A stretch of 39,696 bases of DNA from Planctomycetota bacterium. GTDB lineage: Bacteria; Planctomycetota; JACQVV01. Positions 15,410 to 24,653 of this stretch are shown in pieces (positions within the stretch are counted from its first letter, which is position 1; every line of letters begins with the position of its first letter). The DNA lies in contig JACQVV010000071.1 in the NCBI GenBank assembly GCA_016209595.1, forward strand, positions 1 to 39,696, read 5' to 3'. The translations under genes and the position numbers were made by a program. The notes below the pieces were generated by a model. The model had not been told where the DNA came from. It saw only the letters and a program-made list of their open reading frames with translations, and ran no database searches.

Positions 15410-17902
15410 GTGAGCTCCACGCCGCCCGTTCGATTCTCGAACAGCCTCGCGCTCCTGGGCCTCCTGGCCGCCCCTCTCTTTGCGCAGGAAGATGCCCCCA
15501 GGAAGGAGGTCTACCTCTTCCGGATCGCCGAGCAGGACGCCGGGCGCGAGGAAGTCGAGCTCACCCCGGCGGGGTGGAAGGCCAAGGGGACATACGATCT
15601 CCTGGGAACGAAGAAGGGAGCGTACGAGTTCGAGTTCGCGCGGGAAGACGGAGTCCAGCGCTGGACGGTCCTGGGGAAGTCGGAAGACGGGGCCGAGACT
15701 GGGCGACTCGAGGCTGAGATCCGCGACCAGAAGCTCCTCGCGCGGCTCGGCGCGGAAAAGATCGAGAAGACCTTGGACCTCGCGGGCGCCGTGGAACCCT
15801 TCCCCTACGAGAACCTCGTCTGGGCCTCCTTCCTCGAGATCGCGAGGAGCTACTCGGCCGCCGCCGCCGCCGGGACTCTCTCTCCCGGTGACAAGAGGAC
15901 GGCGGTCCTCGCCTCCGCGGTCACGACCTTCGATGTGGTTCTCAATTCTTTCTCTCGCGAGACTCTTGGAGTCGGGGACAAGGAAGGAACGTACCTCGTC
16001 CTGCGCCTGACGCTCGCCGAGAAGGTCGAGACGATCCTCGCCTCGACCCCGGAGGGCCTCCCCGTCCGGATCGGCGTCCCCTCGCAGAAGGTGGACGTCG
16101 TCCTCTCGGGCTATGAGAGCATCGAGGTCCCCGAGCCCGCGCGCACGAGCCCTCTCGACTCCGGCGAGTGGCGGAAGCTCCTCTCTGCCCCGGAGCACGA
16201 GGTCGTCGCGGAGAAGGGTGTCCGGGTACCGATGAAGGACGGCGTGAAGCTCGCGGCCGACGTCTACCGGCCCGCGGGCGAGGGGAAGTTCCCGGCCGTG
16301 CTCGTGCGCACGCCCTACAACCGCACGACCGATGGGCTCCTCCGGGGGGCGTTCTTCGCCCGCCGCGGCTACGCTCTCGTCTCCCAGGACGTGCGGGGCC
16401 GCTTCGAGAGCGAGGGAGACTGGTTCCCCTTCCGGAACGAGACGGCCGACGGCTCCGACACGATCGACTGGATCGCGGCCCAGCCCTGGTCAGACGGAAA
16501 CGTCGGGATGATCGGCGGGAGCTATGTCGGCATCGTCCAGTGGTACGCGGCCCGGAGCGGGAACCCTCACCTCAAGGCGATCGTGCCGATGGTTTCCCCA
16601 CCGGACCCCGACCAGAACATCCCCTACGAGGGGGGAGCCTTCCTTCTATCGACCGCCTGGTGGGCGAAGATCCTCGAGGTCATGGAAGAGCCCGGGTACG
16701 CGGGTGGCCTCCCGGAGGTCGACTGGCTCAAGGCCCTCGCGACGCTCCCCCTCTCGGAGCTCGACACGGCGCTCGGGACGAAGCACCCCTTCGTCGATGA
16801 ATGGCTCGCCCATCCGCCGACCGACGAGGCCTACTGGAAGCCCTTCCGCTACCAGGACCGGTTCGGCGAAATGGACGTCGCCGCGCTCCACATCTCGGGC
16901 TGGTACGACGGCGACCAGCCGGGCGCCACGCAGAACTTCCCCGGCATGCGCGCGGGCGCGAAGACCGAGACCGCGCGCGGTTCGCAGTTCCTCGTCATGG
17001 GCCCATGGGGCCACGCGTTCAACTCGGCCCGGAAGCTTGGCGAGGTCGACTTCGGGCCGGAGGGAGTGGTGGATCTCGATTCGGTCGTGCTCCGGTTCTT
17101 CGATCGCTACCTCAAGGGCGTCCAGAACGGCATCGACCGGGAGGATCCGGTCTTCGTCTTCGTGATGGGGGAGAACCGCTGGCGCCGCGAGAAGGACTGG
17201 CCGCTTCCCGGGACGGTCCCCACCCGGCTATACCTTGCGGGAGGGCCGGCGAACAAGATCGAGGGCGGCGGTCGGCTCGCGCTCGACGGGCCTGCGGACG
17301 ACGGCGCATCCCCGAACGTCTACCGCTACGACCCGGCCGACATCCCGCCCACGACGACCGACTTCGACGATGTGATCGGGAACTCCGCCACCGCGGACCA
17401 GTCTGTCCTCGCCGACCGCGAGGACGCGCTCGACTACACTTCCCCGCCGCTCGCCGGTCCCGTCGAGCTCACCGGCCCCTTCCGGGCGGTCCTCTCGGTC
17501 TCGACCGACGCTCCGGACACGGATTTCGCCATCGGGATCTACGGCCTCGCCCCGGGCGGGAAGCTCCGGATGTACGCGGGCGGGATCCAGCGCCTTCGCT
17601 ACCGGAAGCCCGGCGAGGACTCGCCGGCCGCTCCCGGAGAGATCGTCCAGGTCGAGATCGACTGCTGGGCCACGGGCCTTCGCTTCGAGAAGGGCGACCG
17701 GATCCGCGTGATCGTGTCCTCGACGGGCTTCCCCGGCTACGCCAGGAACCTCAACTCCCTTGAACCTCTCCCCACGGCGAAGGAGCCACGTATCGCCGAG
17801 AACAAGGTCCACCACGACCCCGCCCATGCGAGCTGGCTCGAGGTCCCCTTCGTTCCCCGCGAGGGCGCGCAGGCGTTGGCATTCGAGGAGGGGCCGAAGT
17901 AG
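15410..17902 (+). CDS. CocE/NonD family hydrolase (X-Pro dipeptidyl-peptidase-like), secreted
   Basis: GTG 15410 start preferred (ORF opens at 15362). Signal peptide-like N-terminus; VRVPMKDGVKLAADVYRPAGEGKFPAVLVRTPYNRT; nucleophile elbow GGSYVG; C-terminal jelly-roll-like region. Confidence 0.85.
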   Translation: MSSTPPVRFSNSLALLGLLAAPLFAQEDAPRKEVYLFRIAEQDAGREEVELTPAGWKAKGTYDLLGTKKGAYEFEFAREDGVQRWTVLGKSEDGAETGRLEAEIRDQKLLARLGAEKIEKTLDLAGAVEPFPYENLVWASFLEIARSYSAAAAAGTLSPGDKRTAVLASAVTTFDVVLNSFSRETLGVGDKEGTYLVLRLTLAEKVETILASTPEGLPVRIGVPSQKVDVVLSGYESIEVPEPARTSPLDSGEWRKLLSAPEHEVVAEKGVRVPMKDGVKLAADVYRPAGEGKFPAVLVRTPYNRTTDGLLRGAFFARRGYALVSQDVRGRFESEGDWFPFRNETADGSDTIDWIAAQPWSDGNVGMIGGSYVGIVQWYAARSGNPHLKAIVPMVSPPDPDQNIPYEGGAFLLSTAWWAKILEVMEEPGYAGGLPEVDWLKALATLPLSELDTALGTKHPFVDEWLAHPPTDEAYWKPFRYQDRFGEMDVAALHISGWYDGDQPGATQNFPGMRAGAKTETARGSQFLVMGPWGHAFNSARKLGEVDFGPEGVVDLDSVVLRFFDRYLKGVQNGIDREDPVFVFVMGENRWRREKDWPLPGTVPTRLYLAGGPANKIEGGGRLALDGPADDGASPNVYRYDPADIPPTTTDFDDVIGNSATADQSVLADREDALDYTSPPLAGPVELTGPFRAVLSVSTDAPDTDFAIGIYGLAPGGKLRMYAGGIQRLRYRKPGEDSPAAPGEIVQVEIDCWATGLRFEKGDRIRVIVSSTGFPGYARNLNSLEPLPTAKEPRIAENKVHHDPAHASWLEVPFVPREGAQALAFEEGPK

Positions 17903-17954
17903 GGGCCGGGTTTATCCCGGCCCTGGTGCGGCGGGGGATAAACCCCCGCCCTAC
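17899..17954. repeat. REPIN-like element A (inverted pair of hairpin units)
   Basis: GTAGGGGCCGGGTTTATCCCGGCC...GGCGGGGGATAAACCCCCGCCCTAC; two inverted ~24-25-nt GTAGGG... units, overlapping the upstream stop codon. Confidence 0.75.
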
Positions 17955-17988
17955 AGCAGCAATGCAACGTTGGGGTAGATCGAAAGGC

Positions 17989-20900
17989 ATGCCCCGCCCC
18001 TCAGAGCCGACCGAGCCGCTGAGAAGCGCTTCCGCCGGGCCCTCCGATCCGACCGCCTCCCGCGGCCGGACGGGACCCGAGACGCCGGATTCGGCCCGAA
18101 TCCTGGGCGATTACGAGATCCTCGAGGAGATCGCGCGGGGCGGAATGGGGGTGGTCTATCGCGCCCGCCAGCGGAGCCTCGGCCGCATCGTGGCGGTCAA
18201 GCGGATCCTCGCCGGAGGGGGGGCGGGATCCGAGGAGATCGAGCGCTTCCGCCGCGAGGCCCGGGCCGCGGCATCCCTCCAGCACCCCTCGATCGTTGCG
18301 ATCCACGAGGTCGGCGAGGCCGAGGGGCTGCCGTACTTCTCGATGGATTACGTCGACGGTCCGAGCCTGGGAGAGCTCGCCCGCAAGGACCCGCCTTCGC
18401 CGGACCGGGCGGCCGGGATCCTGCTTCAGATCGCGGAAGCAGTCCACTACGCGCACGAGCGCGGGATCCTACACCGCGACCTCAAGCCGTCGAACGTCCT
18501 CATCGACGGGACCGGCAGGCCACGGATCATGGACTTCGGCCTCGCCCGCACGATCGAGAGCGGGCCAGGGCTGACGGCTAGTGGGGTCGCCGTGGGGACC
18601 CCGGCCTACATGCCGCCGGAGCAGGCCCGCGGCGATCGGAGCGCGATCGGCCGGCCGAGCGACGTGTACAGCCTCGGGGCGATCCTCTACGAGATGCTGA
18701 CCGGACGGCCCCCCTTCCGGGCCGACACCGCGATCGAGACGATGAGGCAGGTCGTGGACGCCGATGCCATCCGGCCTCGGCTCCTCTCGCCGTGGATCGA
18801 CCGCGACCTGGAGACGATCTGCCTCAAGTGTCTGGAGAAGACGCCGCCCCGGCGCTACCCCACGGCCGGGGCGCTCGCGGCGGACCTCCGGCGCTACCTG
18901 GAACATCGGCCGATCGCGGCCCGTCCGGTCGGCCGCGTGGCGCGGCTCTGGCGGGCCTGCCGCCGGCGACCGGTCGTGGCGGCGCTCTCGGCCGCCCTCT
19001 CGCTCGCCGTGATCGCCGGGGTCGTGGCTGTCGCGTGGCAGTGGCGCCAGGCCGAACGGGCGCGAATCCTCGCGGAAACGGCGCGCGAGAGCGCTCAGAA
19101 GGAAAGCCAGCTCGCGCGAGCGGCAAGAGAGGAGGCTCAAGACCATCTCGCTCGAAGCCTCTTCGACCAGGCCCGGGCGGTGCTCGCGGGCGGAGAGCCC
19201 GGCCGGCGGTGGGAAACTCTCGAGCTTCTCGCCCGGGCGGAGCGGCTCCGGCGGCGGGAGCGACCGGCGCCGGCGGGCACGGGGACCGAACTCCCGTCCG
19301 ATGAATCGGCGCGGAGCCTCGCCGCGGCCGCTCTCCGTCTCCCCGACGTGCGCCTGGGCTGGGAACGGCCGCTCCCCCAGACTCTGCCGCCGACGATTTG
19401 CGCCGGCGGGCAGCGGGTCGTTTCGCTGTGGCTCGACATGCGCCGCCAGCGGACCGGAATCGTCCTCCTCGACGCCGAGGAAGGGCGGGAGCTTCTCCGG
19501 ACAGAGGACGACAGGCTCTGGATCACGGCCATCGCGCTCGACCGGGACGGCGGGCGCCTCGCCCGGTCCAGCGATGGCACCGTATCCATCTTCGAGGGGG
19601 CCTCGCAGAAGCCGTTTCTCACGCTCGAGGGACCGCGGGGCACGGTGGAGCTCGGGGGCCTCTCGTTCGCCCCATACGACCGGCATCTCCTCCTCATCAC
19701 CCGGCTCTCGCCTGCGGCGGCCGAGCTCCGCCTCTGGGATCTCGCGACGCAGCCCGCCCCGCCATCGCTCGCGCGGGCCGAGGTTCCCGCCGTCCGGTTC
19801 GCCTGGAGCCCCGATGGCGGCCGTCTTGTCTTCACGGCGGGCGAGCGCGCTCTCGATGTTCTCGACGTGCCGGAAGGGAGAGTCTCCAGCCGGTTCGACC
19901 TGCCGATCGCGATCGCAGGGGCGCCATGTTTCTCGCCCGACGGGACGGCGCTCGCCGTCCCCTGCCAGGACCGGGACGACGATCGCGGCACGATCCTCTT
20001 TCTCGACTCGAGCACGGGAGCTGAAAAAGACCGCCTCCGGATCGAGGGTCCCCTGCGCGGCGGGCGCCTCTCCTTTAGCCCGCGCGGAGAACTCCTCGCC
20101 TCTTGCGGGTCCGAAGGGACGGTCCGGGTCCACCGTCTCGGCGACCGGCGCGAGGTGCTCCGCTTCTGGACAAGGCACCCCGAGGGCGCGGTTTTCATGG
20201 ACTGGCAGGGAGAAACCCACCTCCTGACCGCCGGCCACGAGGGCCGGCTCCGGCGCTGGGAAACGACGTGGGACGTGCCCGAATCGATCGTCCCCCTCGC
20301 GCGCCCGGCCAGGGCGCTGGCCTTCGACCCCTCGGGCGGACGGCTCGCCCTCGCCGGGCGCGACGGGGATGTGGCCGTGCTCCTGTTCCCGTCAGGGAGA
20401 GTGGAACGCGAACTCGAGGGCGGGAGGCCGGCGAGTCTCGTCTTTGACCCGAGCGGCAGGCGCCTGGCGGGCCTCTCGAGGAGATCGGCCGTCCTGTGGG
20501 AACTCGAGAGCGGGTCGGTTCTCGCACAACTCGAAGCTCCGGACCGGCGGGAGGCCCTCGATTCCCTCGCGTTCGGTCCCGATGGGAAGGCCCGCGTGAC
20601 GAGATCCGGAGACGGGCGCCTCCGAATCGAGGAACTCGGTCCCGGCTCCAGCGGCCCCGAGGACGTGGAAGGCGCGGCCACGGGGCGCGGCTTCCTCGAT
20701 CCGTCCGGCCGGCTCCTCGCGGTCCTCCCGCCGATCGGAGAGGGGGTCGGCCCTGTCCGCCTGCTCGATCTGGAGGCCGGCCGAGAGATCGGCGAGCTTT
20801 CCCCTGGAGGGGATGAGAGCCAGCTCGCCCTCTTCGATGCGAGGGGCCGCTGGGTCCTCGTCCAGTCGATCGAGGGGTCCTTCGGGATGAGTCCTCTGTG

Positions 20901-21225
20901 GATCCGGCTTTCGGTCTGGCCCGTCGGGTCGCCCTCCGATTCGCGTTCGATCCCGACCGGCGCCCTCCCTTCGGCCTACGCTTTCGATGCCACGAGACCG
21001 TCCCTAGCCGTGGGATTCGACGACGGTTCGATGGAGATCTGGCTCCTCGAACCCTTCGGGCGCCTGCTGCGGTGGAAGCCCTACGATGGACCGGTGGTCG
21101 CGATCGCCTTCACCCCCGACGGTCGGAGCCTCCTCACGTCGGACGGTCGCGCACCGGCCCTTCTCGTCCTCGACCTCGACGGGCTCGGCCGCCGCCTGAC
21201 CGAGACGGTCGGTCTCGGCTGGTGA
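17989..21225 (+). CDS. Ser/Thr protein kinase with TM segment and C-terminal WD40-like beta-propeller
   Basis: YEILEEIARGGMGVVYRA, VAVKRI, HRDLKPSNVL, DFGLA, GTPAYMPPEQ; TM VVAALSAALSLAVIAGVVAVAW; repeats such as FSPDGTALAV, FDPSGGRLALAGRDGDVAVL, FTPDGRSLLTSDGR. Confidence 0.93.
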   Translation: MPRPSEPTEPLRSASAGPSDPTASRGRTGPETPDSARILGDYEILEEIARGGMGVVYRARQRSLGRIVAVKRILAGGGAGSEEIERFRREARAAASLQHPSIVAIHEVGEAEGLPYFSMDYVDGPSLGELARKDPPSPDRAAGILLQIAEAVHYAHERGILHRDLKPSNVLIDGTGRPRIMDFGLARTIESGPGLTASGVAVGTPAYMPPEQARGDRSAIGRPSDVYSLGAILYEMLTGRPPFRADTAIETMRQVVDADAIRPRLLSPWIDRDLETICLKCLEKTPPRRYPTAGALAADLRRYLEHRPIAARPVGRVARLWRACRRRPVVAALSAALSLAVIAGVVAVAWQWRQAERARILAETARESAQKESQLARAAREEAQDHLARSLFDQARAVLAGGEPGRRWETLELLARAERLRRRERPAPAGTGTELPSDESARSLAAAALRLPDVRLGWERPLPQTLPPTICAGGQRVVSLWLDMRRQRTGIVLLDAEEGRELLRTEDDRLWITAIALDRDGGRLARSSDGTVSIFEGASQKPFLTLEGPRGTVELGGLSFAPYDRHLLLITRLSPAAAELRLWDLATQPAPPSLARAEVPAVRFAWSPDGGRLVFTAGERALDVLDVPEGRVSSRFDLPIAIAGAPCFSPDGTALAVPCQDRDDDRGTILFLDSSTGAEKDRLRIEGPLRGGRLSFSPRGELLASCGSEGTVRVHRLGDRREVLRFWTRHPEGAVFMDWQGETHLLTAGHEGRLRRWETTWDVPESIVPLARPARALAFDPSGGRLALAGRDGDVAVLLFPSGRVERELEGGRPASLVFDPSGRRLAGLSRRSAVLWELESGSVLAQLEAPDRREALDSLAFGPDGKARVTRSGDGRLRIEELGPGSSGPEDVEGAATGRGFLDPSGRLLAVLPPIGEGVGPVRLLDLEAGREIGELSPGGDESQLALFDARGRWVLVQSIEGSFGMSPLWIRLSVWPVGSPSDSRSIPTGALPSAYAFDATRPSLAVGFDDGSMEIWLLEPFGRLLRWKPYDGPVVAIAFTPDGRSLLTSDGRAPALLVLDLDGLGRRLTETVGLGW

Positions 21226-21300
21226 GTCTCGTGGGCCGAGAGAGCCTGTTCTCCCGGTAAGATAAATGCCACGGCCCGCGCCCACAGGAGGAGTCCCGAC

Positions 21301-22200
21301 ATGAGATCGATCACCCTTCTCGTTCCCGCCCTCATCCTTGGGAGCTTCTCCGGCCCGACCAGGGGCCAGGAGGACGGACGGACGGTGATCCAGGAGGCAA
21401 AGGACCTCGAGAGGGCGGGGAGGGACGACGAGGCGAGGGCCCTCCTCGACCGCTTCGTCACCGAGCGTCCGGACGACCCCTGGGTTCCGGCCGCGCATCT
21501 GAAACTCGCGTTCCTCTGCCGGAAGAGCCGCAGGTTCGAGGAGCAGCTCGCGAACGCCGAGGCGGTCCTGGCGAAGGACACCGCGGGTCAGTTCACCGAG
21601 ACGGCCGAGCTCATGAAGGGCTTCGCGCTCGTCTCCCTCGGGCGCGACCTCGAGGCCAGGGCCCTGATCGAGAAGCTCGCAAGCGGCTCCGAGGACCCGC
21701 TCGTCCGGCAGCGGGCCGAGGAGCGCTGGCGGACTGTCCAGAAGGTCGGCGAGCCCGCACCGGCCCTCGCCGTCGACCGCTGGCTCGCGGGTCCGGTCGA
21801 GGATCTCGCCTCCCTGAAAGGGAAGGTTGTCCTTCTCGACTTCTTCCAGGAGGGCTGCTCGGGCTGCGCGGCGGCCGAGAGCAAGATCCGCGATCTCCAG
21901 GAGAAGTTTCGTGGGAAGGGCCTCCACACGATCGGGATCGGCGTGCGGTTCGAGAACGCCGGTCCGGACGCCATCGAAGGCATCGCGCGCTGGATGGCAG
22001 GTACGAGGCGCGCGCACGACTCGCTCGCGGTTGACGCCAACGCCTCCGACACCTTCCAGAGATACGCGGCCGAGGGGACGCCGTTCTGCGCCGTGATCGA
22101 CCGCGAAGGGAGGCTCGTCCACCTCGACTTCTTCGACCCCGACACGGTCCCGGCTCTCGTCGAGCGCCTGGTCGGAGAGGACGGCGGAGAGGGCGAGTGA
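21301..22200 (+). CDS. TPR plus thioredoxin/redoxin-fold secreted protein
   Basis: Signal peptide; TPR-like half; VVLLDFFQEGCSGCAAAESKIRDLQEKF (CxxC redoxin motif), SDTFQRYAAEGTPFCAVIDREGRLVH. Confidence 0.8.
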   Translation: MRSITLLVPALILGSFSGPTRGQEDGRTVIQEAKDLERAGRDDEARALLDRFVTERPDDPWVPAAHLKLAFLCRKSRRFEEQLANAEAVLAKDTAGQFTETAELMKGFALVSLGRDLEARALIEKLASGSEDPLVRQRAEERWRTVQKVGEPAPALAVDRWLAGPVEDLASLKGKVVLLDFFQEGCSGCAAAESKIRDLQEKFRGKGLHTIGIGVRFENAGPDAIEGIARWMAGTRRAHDSLAVDANASDTFQRYAAEGTPFCAVIDREGRLVHLDFFDPDTVPALVERLVGEDGGEGE

Positions 22201-23978
22201 GGGACGGGAAGACCGCACTCCTCCTCACGATCCCCGCTCTCCTCGCGACCCTTGGCTGCTCCGAGGAGGGCGAGGAGGAGCCCGCCGCCGCGCCCGTGCG
22301 TGAAGGGACGACCGCCCCGACTCCCGCGGTTCCTGACGACCGCGACCCGGACGGTTCCGTCCCGCCTCCCGCGACTCCTCCCGACGGCGGGGCGCTCTAC
22401 GCCCGGTTCTGCGCGAGCTGCCACGGATTCGACGGCCGGGGCGAGGGCCCACTCGTGATGGAGCTCCATCTGGCGCCGCTCGCGTCGCTCGCCGGGAAAA
22501 AGGGAACCGAGGAAAAGACCGCACGGGGCGTCCCGCCGCAGGACCCGAAGGCCCTTTTCATGCCGGCCTACGAGCGGACGCTTGCCTCGGCCGAGATCTC
22601 CGCGCTCGCGTTGTTCATGGAGAAGGGCCCATGGCCCGAGCCGCGCGAGCGCCAGTTCTCCGGTTCCCGCGAGGAAGTCTGCGCTCCCTGCCACCGCTCG
22701 GGCGGGGACGACCTCATCGAGGAGGCCGGCTGCGCCGGCTGCCACGAGATCGAGGGGCACCACCGCCTCGCGGTCGGTCCCGACCTCTCCTCGGCAGGCG
22801 TCCGGATGCCGAAGGCCTGGATCCAGGAGTTCCTCGCCCGGCCCTACAACCCGCGCCGGATCGGGGCCTTCCCCTTCCGGTCGAGCCGGATGCCCGACTT
22901 CCGTCTCGAGGAAGAGGAGCTCCTCGCGCTCACCGAGTTCCTCGGGTCGCTGGCGAACGAACCCGTTCCCGGCGTCGAGCTCGCGCCCGCCGACGAGCCT
23001 CGGGCCCGCGAGCTCTTCCAGCGCGACCACTGCCTCGACTGCCACAAGCTCGAGCGCACGGGGACGCGCTTCGGCCCCGAGTTCACAGACATCGGGCGAC
23101 GGCTGCGCCCGGAATTCCTCGTGGCCTGGCTCCTCGCCCCCGGCGGCTCCATGCCCGATCCCAGGCTCTCCGAGGAGGACGCAAAGGTCCTCGCGGCGTT
23201 CCTCTCGGCACAGCGGGCCGGCGACGAGATGGGCGAGGAGCACGCCGACGCCCTCCCCGGCGCCCTCCCTCCCTCCTATCGCGAGCCCGCGGACGACGCG
23301 GAGCGCCAGACGAGGATCGCGAGCGGCCGGGATCTCGCGACTCGCCTCGGGTGCTGGGCCTGCCACGACGGGATCGTCCCGGACCCCGAGGCGCTGGAGA
23401 AGCCAGGCCCGGCTCTCGACGTCATCACGCTTCGCGTGAAGAAGGACTGGTTCTTCGATTTCGTGCTCAGGCCGTCGCCCGTTCGGCCGGAGCTTCCCGG
23501 TCGGATGCCCAACCTGCGGCTCACCGAGCTAGAGGTCCTCTCGATCTACCACCGCCTCGCCGAGGTCCAGCTCGCGCGCCGCGCCGACCTCGCCGGCCGG
23601 ATCGCGAGTTTCGAGGCGGCATGGAAGGAGCACGGCGGGGACCGCGAGGCCGGCCGAGCGACCTTCGTAGAGAACGACTGCCACTCCTGCCACAAGGTCG
23701 GGAACGAAACCTTCCCGCCGGTCGCAAGCTACTACTACAAGCCCGAGGAGAACGATCGCCGCAAGCGCCTCGCGCCCGATCTCGGTCTTGCCGCGGGGCG
23801 CCTGTCACCCGGCTTCGCCGGCGCCCTCCTTGCCGACCCCGAAGGCTCGATGGCGTGGAAGGTGGCCGTCGAGAGTCCCGACGCCGGAGCTCCGAAGAAG
23901 GAGAGCTGCATGCCACGGATTCTCAAGGACGAGCAAGCGATCCGGGACGTGCTCGCGTACCTCCTCGCGAGAGACTGA
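22197..23978 (+). CDS. Hexaheme c-type cytochrome lipoprotein
   Basis: Six CxxCH motifs: CASCH, CAPCH, CAGCH, CLDCH, CWACH, CHSCH; lipobox-like LATLGC; GTG overlaps the upstream TGA (GTGA). Confidence 0.88.
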   Translation: MRDGKTALLLTIPALLATLGCSEEGEEEPAAAPVREGTTAPTPAVPDDRDPDGSVPPPATPPDGGALYARFCASCHGFDGRGEGPLVMELHLAPLASLAGKKGTEEKTARGVPPQDPKALFMPAYERTLASAEISALALFMEKGPWPEPRERQFSGSREEVCAPCHRSGGDDLIEEAGCAGCHEIEGHHRLAVGPDLSSAGVRMPKAWIQEFLARPYNPRRIGAFPFRSSRMPDFRLEEEELLALTEFLGSLANEPVPGVELAPADEPRARELFQRDHCLDCHKLERTGTRFGPEFTDIGRRLRPEFLVAWLLAPGGSMPDPRLSEEDAKVLAAFLSAQRAGDEMGEEHADALPGALPPSYREPADDAERQTRIASGRDLATRLGCWACHDGIVPDPEALEKPGPALDVITLRVKKDWFFDFVLRPSPVRPELPGRMPNLRLTELEVLSIYHRLAEVQLARRADLAGRIASFEAAWKEHGGDREAGRATFVENDCHSCHKVGNETFPPVASYYYKPEENDRRKRLAPDLGLAAGRLSPGFAGALLADPEGSMAWKVAVESPDAGAPKKESCMPRILKDEQAIRDVLAYLLARD

Positions 23979-23988
23979 CCAAAGCCCC

Positions 23989-24504
23989 ATGAGCGCACCT
24001 GGGAGCGGTCGCCGACTCATCCTCCTGTCGCTCTTCGCGTGTCTTGGGGACGCGGCTCGCGCCAGCCTTGGGAGCATCCACGGCCCCGTCCATGGCTGGA
24101 TTTGCGGGAATTGCCACCCGGCAGCGTTCTTCGTGAATGCGCTGCCGATCTTCGCATGGGTCGTCCTGATCGGCGGATCTCTTCACCTTCGCCTTCGCAG
24201 GCGCGACATCCCGGGGGCGGAGATGGACACCGGCCCGCTTCTTCTCGGGGCCCTCATGGGGCTCGCCCTGGCAACTCCTCTCGCGTTCTGCGGGGCCTGC
24301 GGCGCGATCGAGATAGACGATTTCTCGGACTCCACCTCGTGGACTCTTGAGTACCGGCTGAAGTGCCTCGCCGACGAGGGCTTTCACATGGCAATCGTCA
24401 ACCTCGTCCTCGTTTGGCCCGTGCTCTACTTCTTCACGCTGGACCCTGTCCTGTTCGTCCTACACCGCTCCCCCGCGCCACCAAGCGCAGAGGATCGCGC
24501 CTAG
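23989..24504 (+). CDS. Small multi-TM membrane protein with one CxxCH motif
   Basis: ATG 23989: ...GWICGNCHPAAFFVNALPIFAWVVLIGGSL..., FCGACGAIE and three hydrophobic segments; 10 bp after the cytochrome gene. Confidence 0.65.
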   Translation: MSAPGSGRRLILLSLFACLGDAARASLGSIHGPVHGWICGNCHPAAFFVNALPIFAWVVLIGGSLHLRLRRRDIPGAEMDTGPLLLGALMGLALATPLAFCGACGAIEIDDFSDSTSWTLEYRLKCLADEGFHMAIVNLVLVWPVLYFFTLDPVLFVLHRSPAPPSAEDRA

Positions 24505-24603
24505 AACGAATGCCTCCGAGGGAGTCCGATCAACCCGTGGGTCGGCTGGGTCCACTCCCGGCCCAGGCCGGGAACATCCTCGGGGGATCACGCCCGGCGC
24601 GGA

Positions 24604-24648
24604 CTTCTCGCCGCCCCGGTCCGACAAATAGGCCGAGGCGGCGAGAAG
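24604..24648. terminator. Long hairpin between convergent genes
   Basis: CTTCTCGCCGCC/C/CGGTC - CGACAAATA - GGCCG/A/GGCGGCGAGAAG: 12-bp perfect outer stem, one C/A mismatch, 5-bp inner stem with one G-T wobble. Confidence 0.5.
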
Positions 24649-24653
24649 AAGCA

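Noticed and set aside
18469-20238. 589-aa ORF on the minus strand
   Set aside because: Antisense to the WD40 kinase; shadow ORF.
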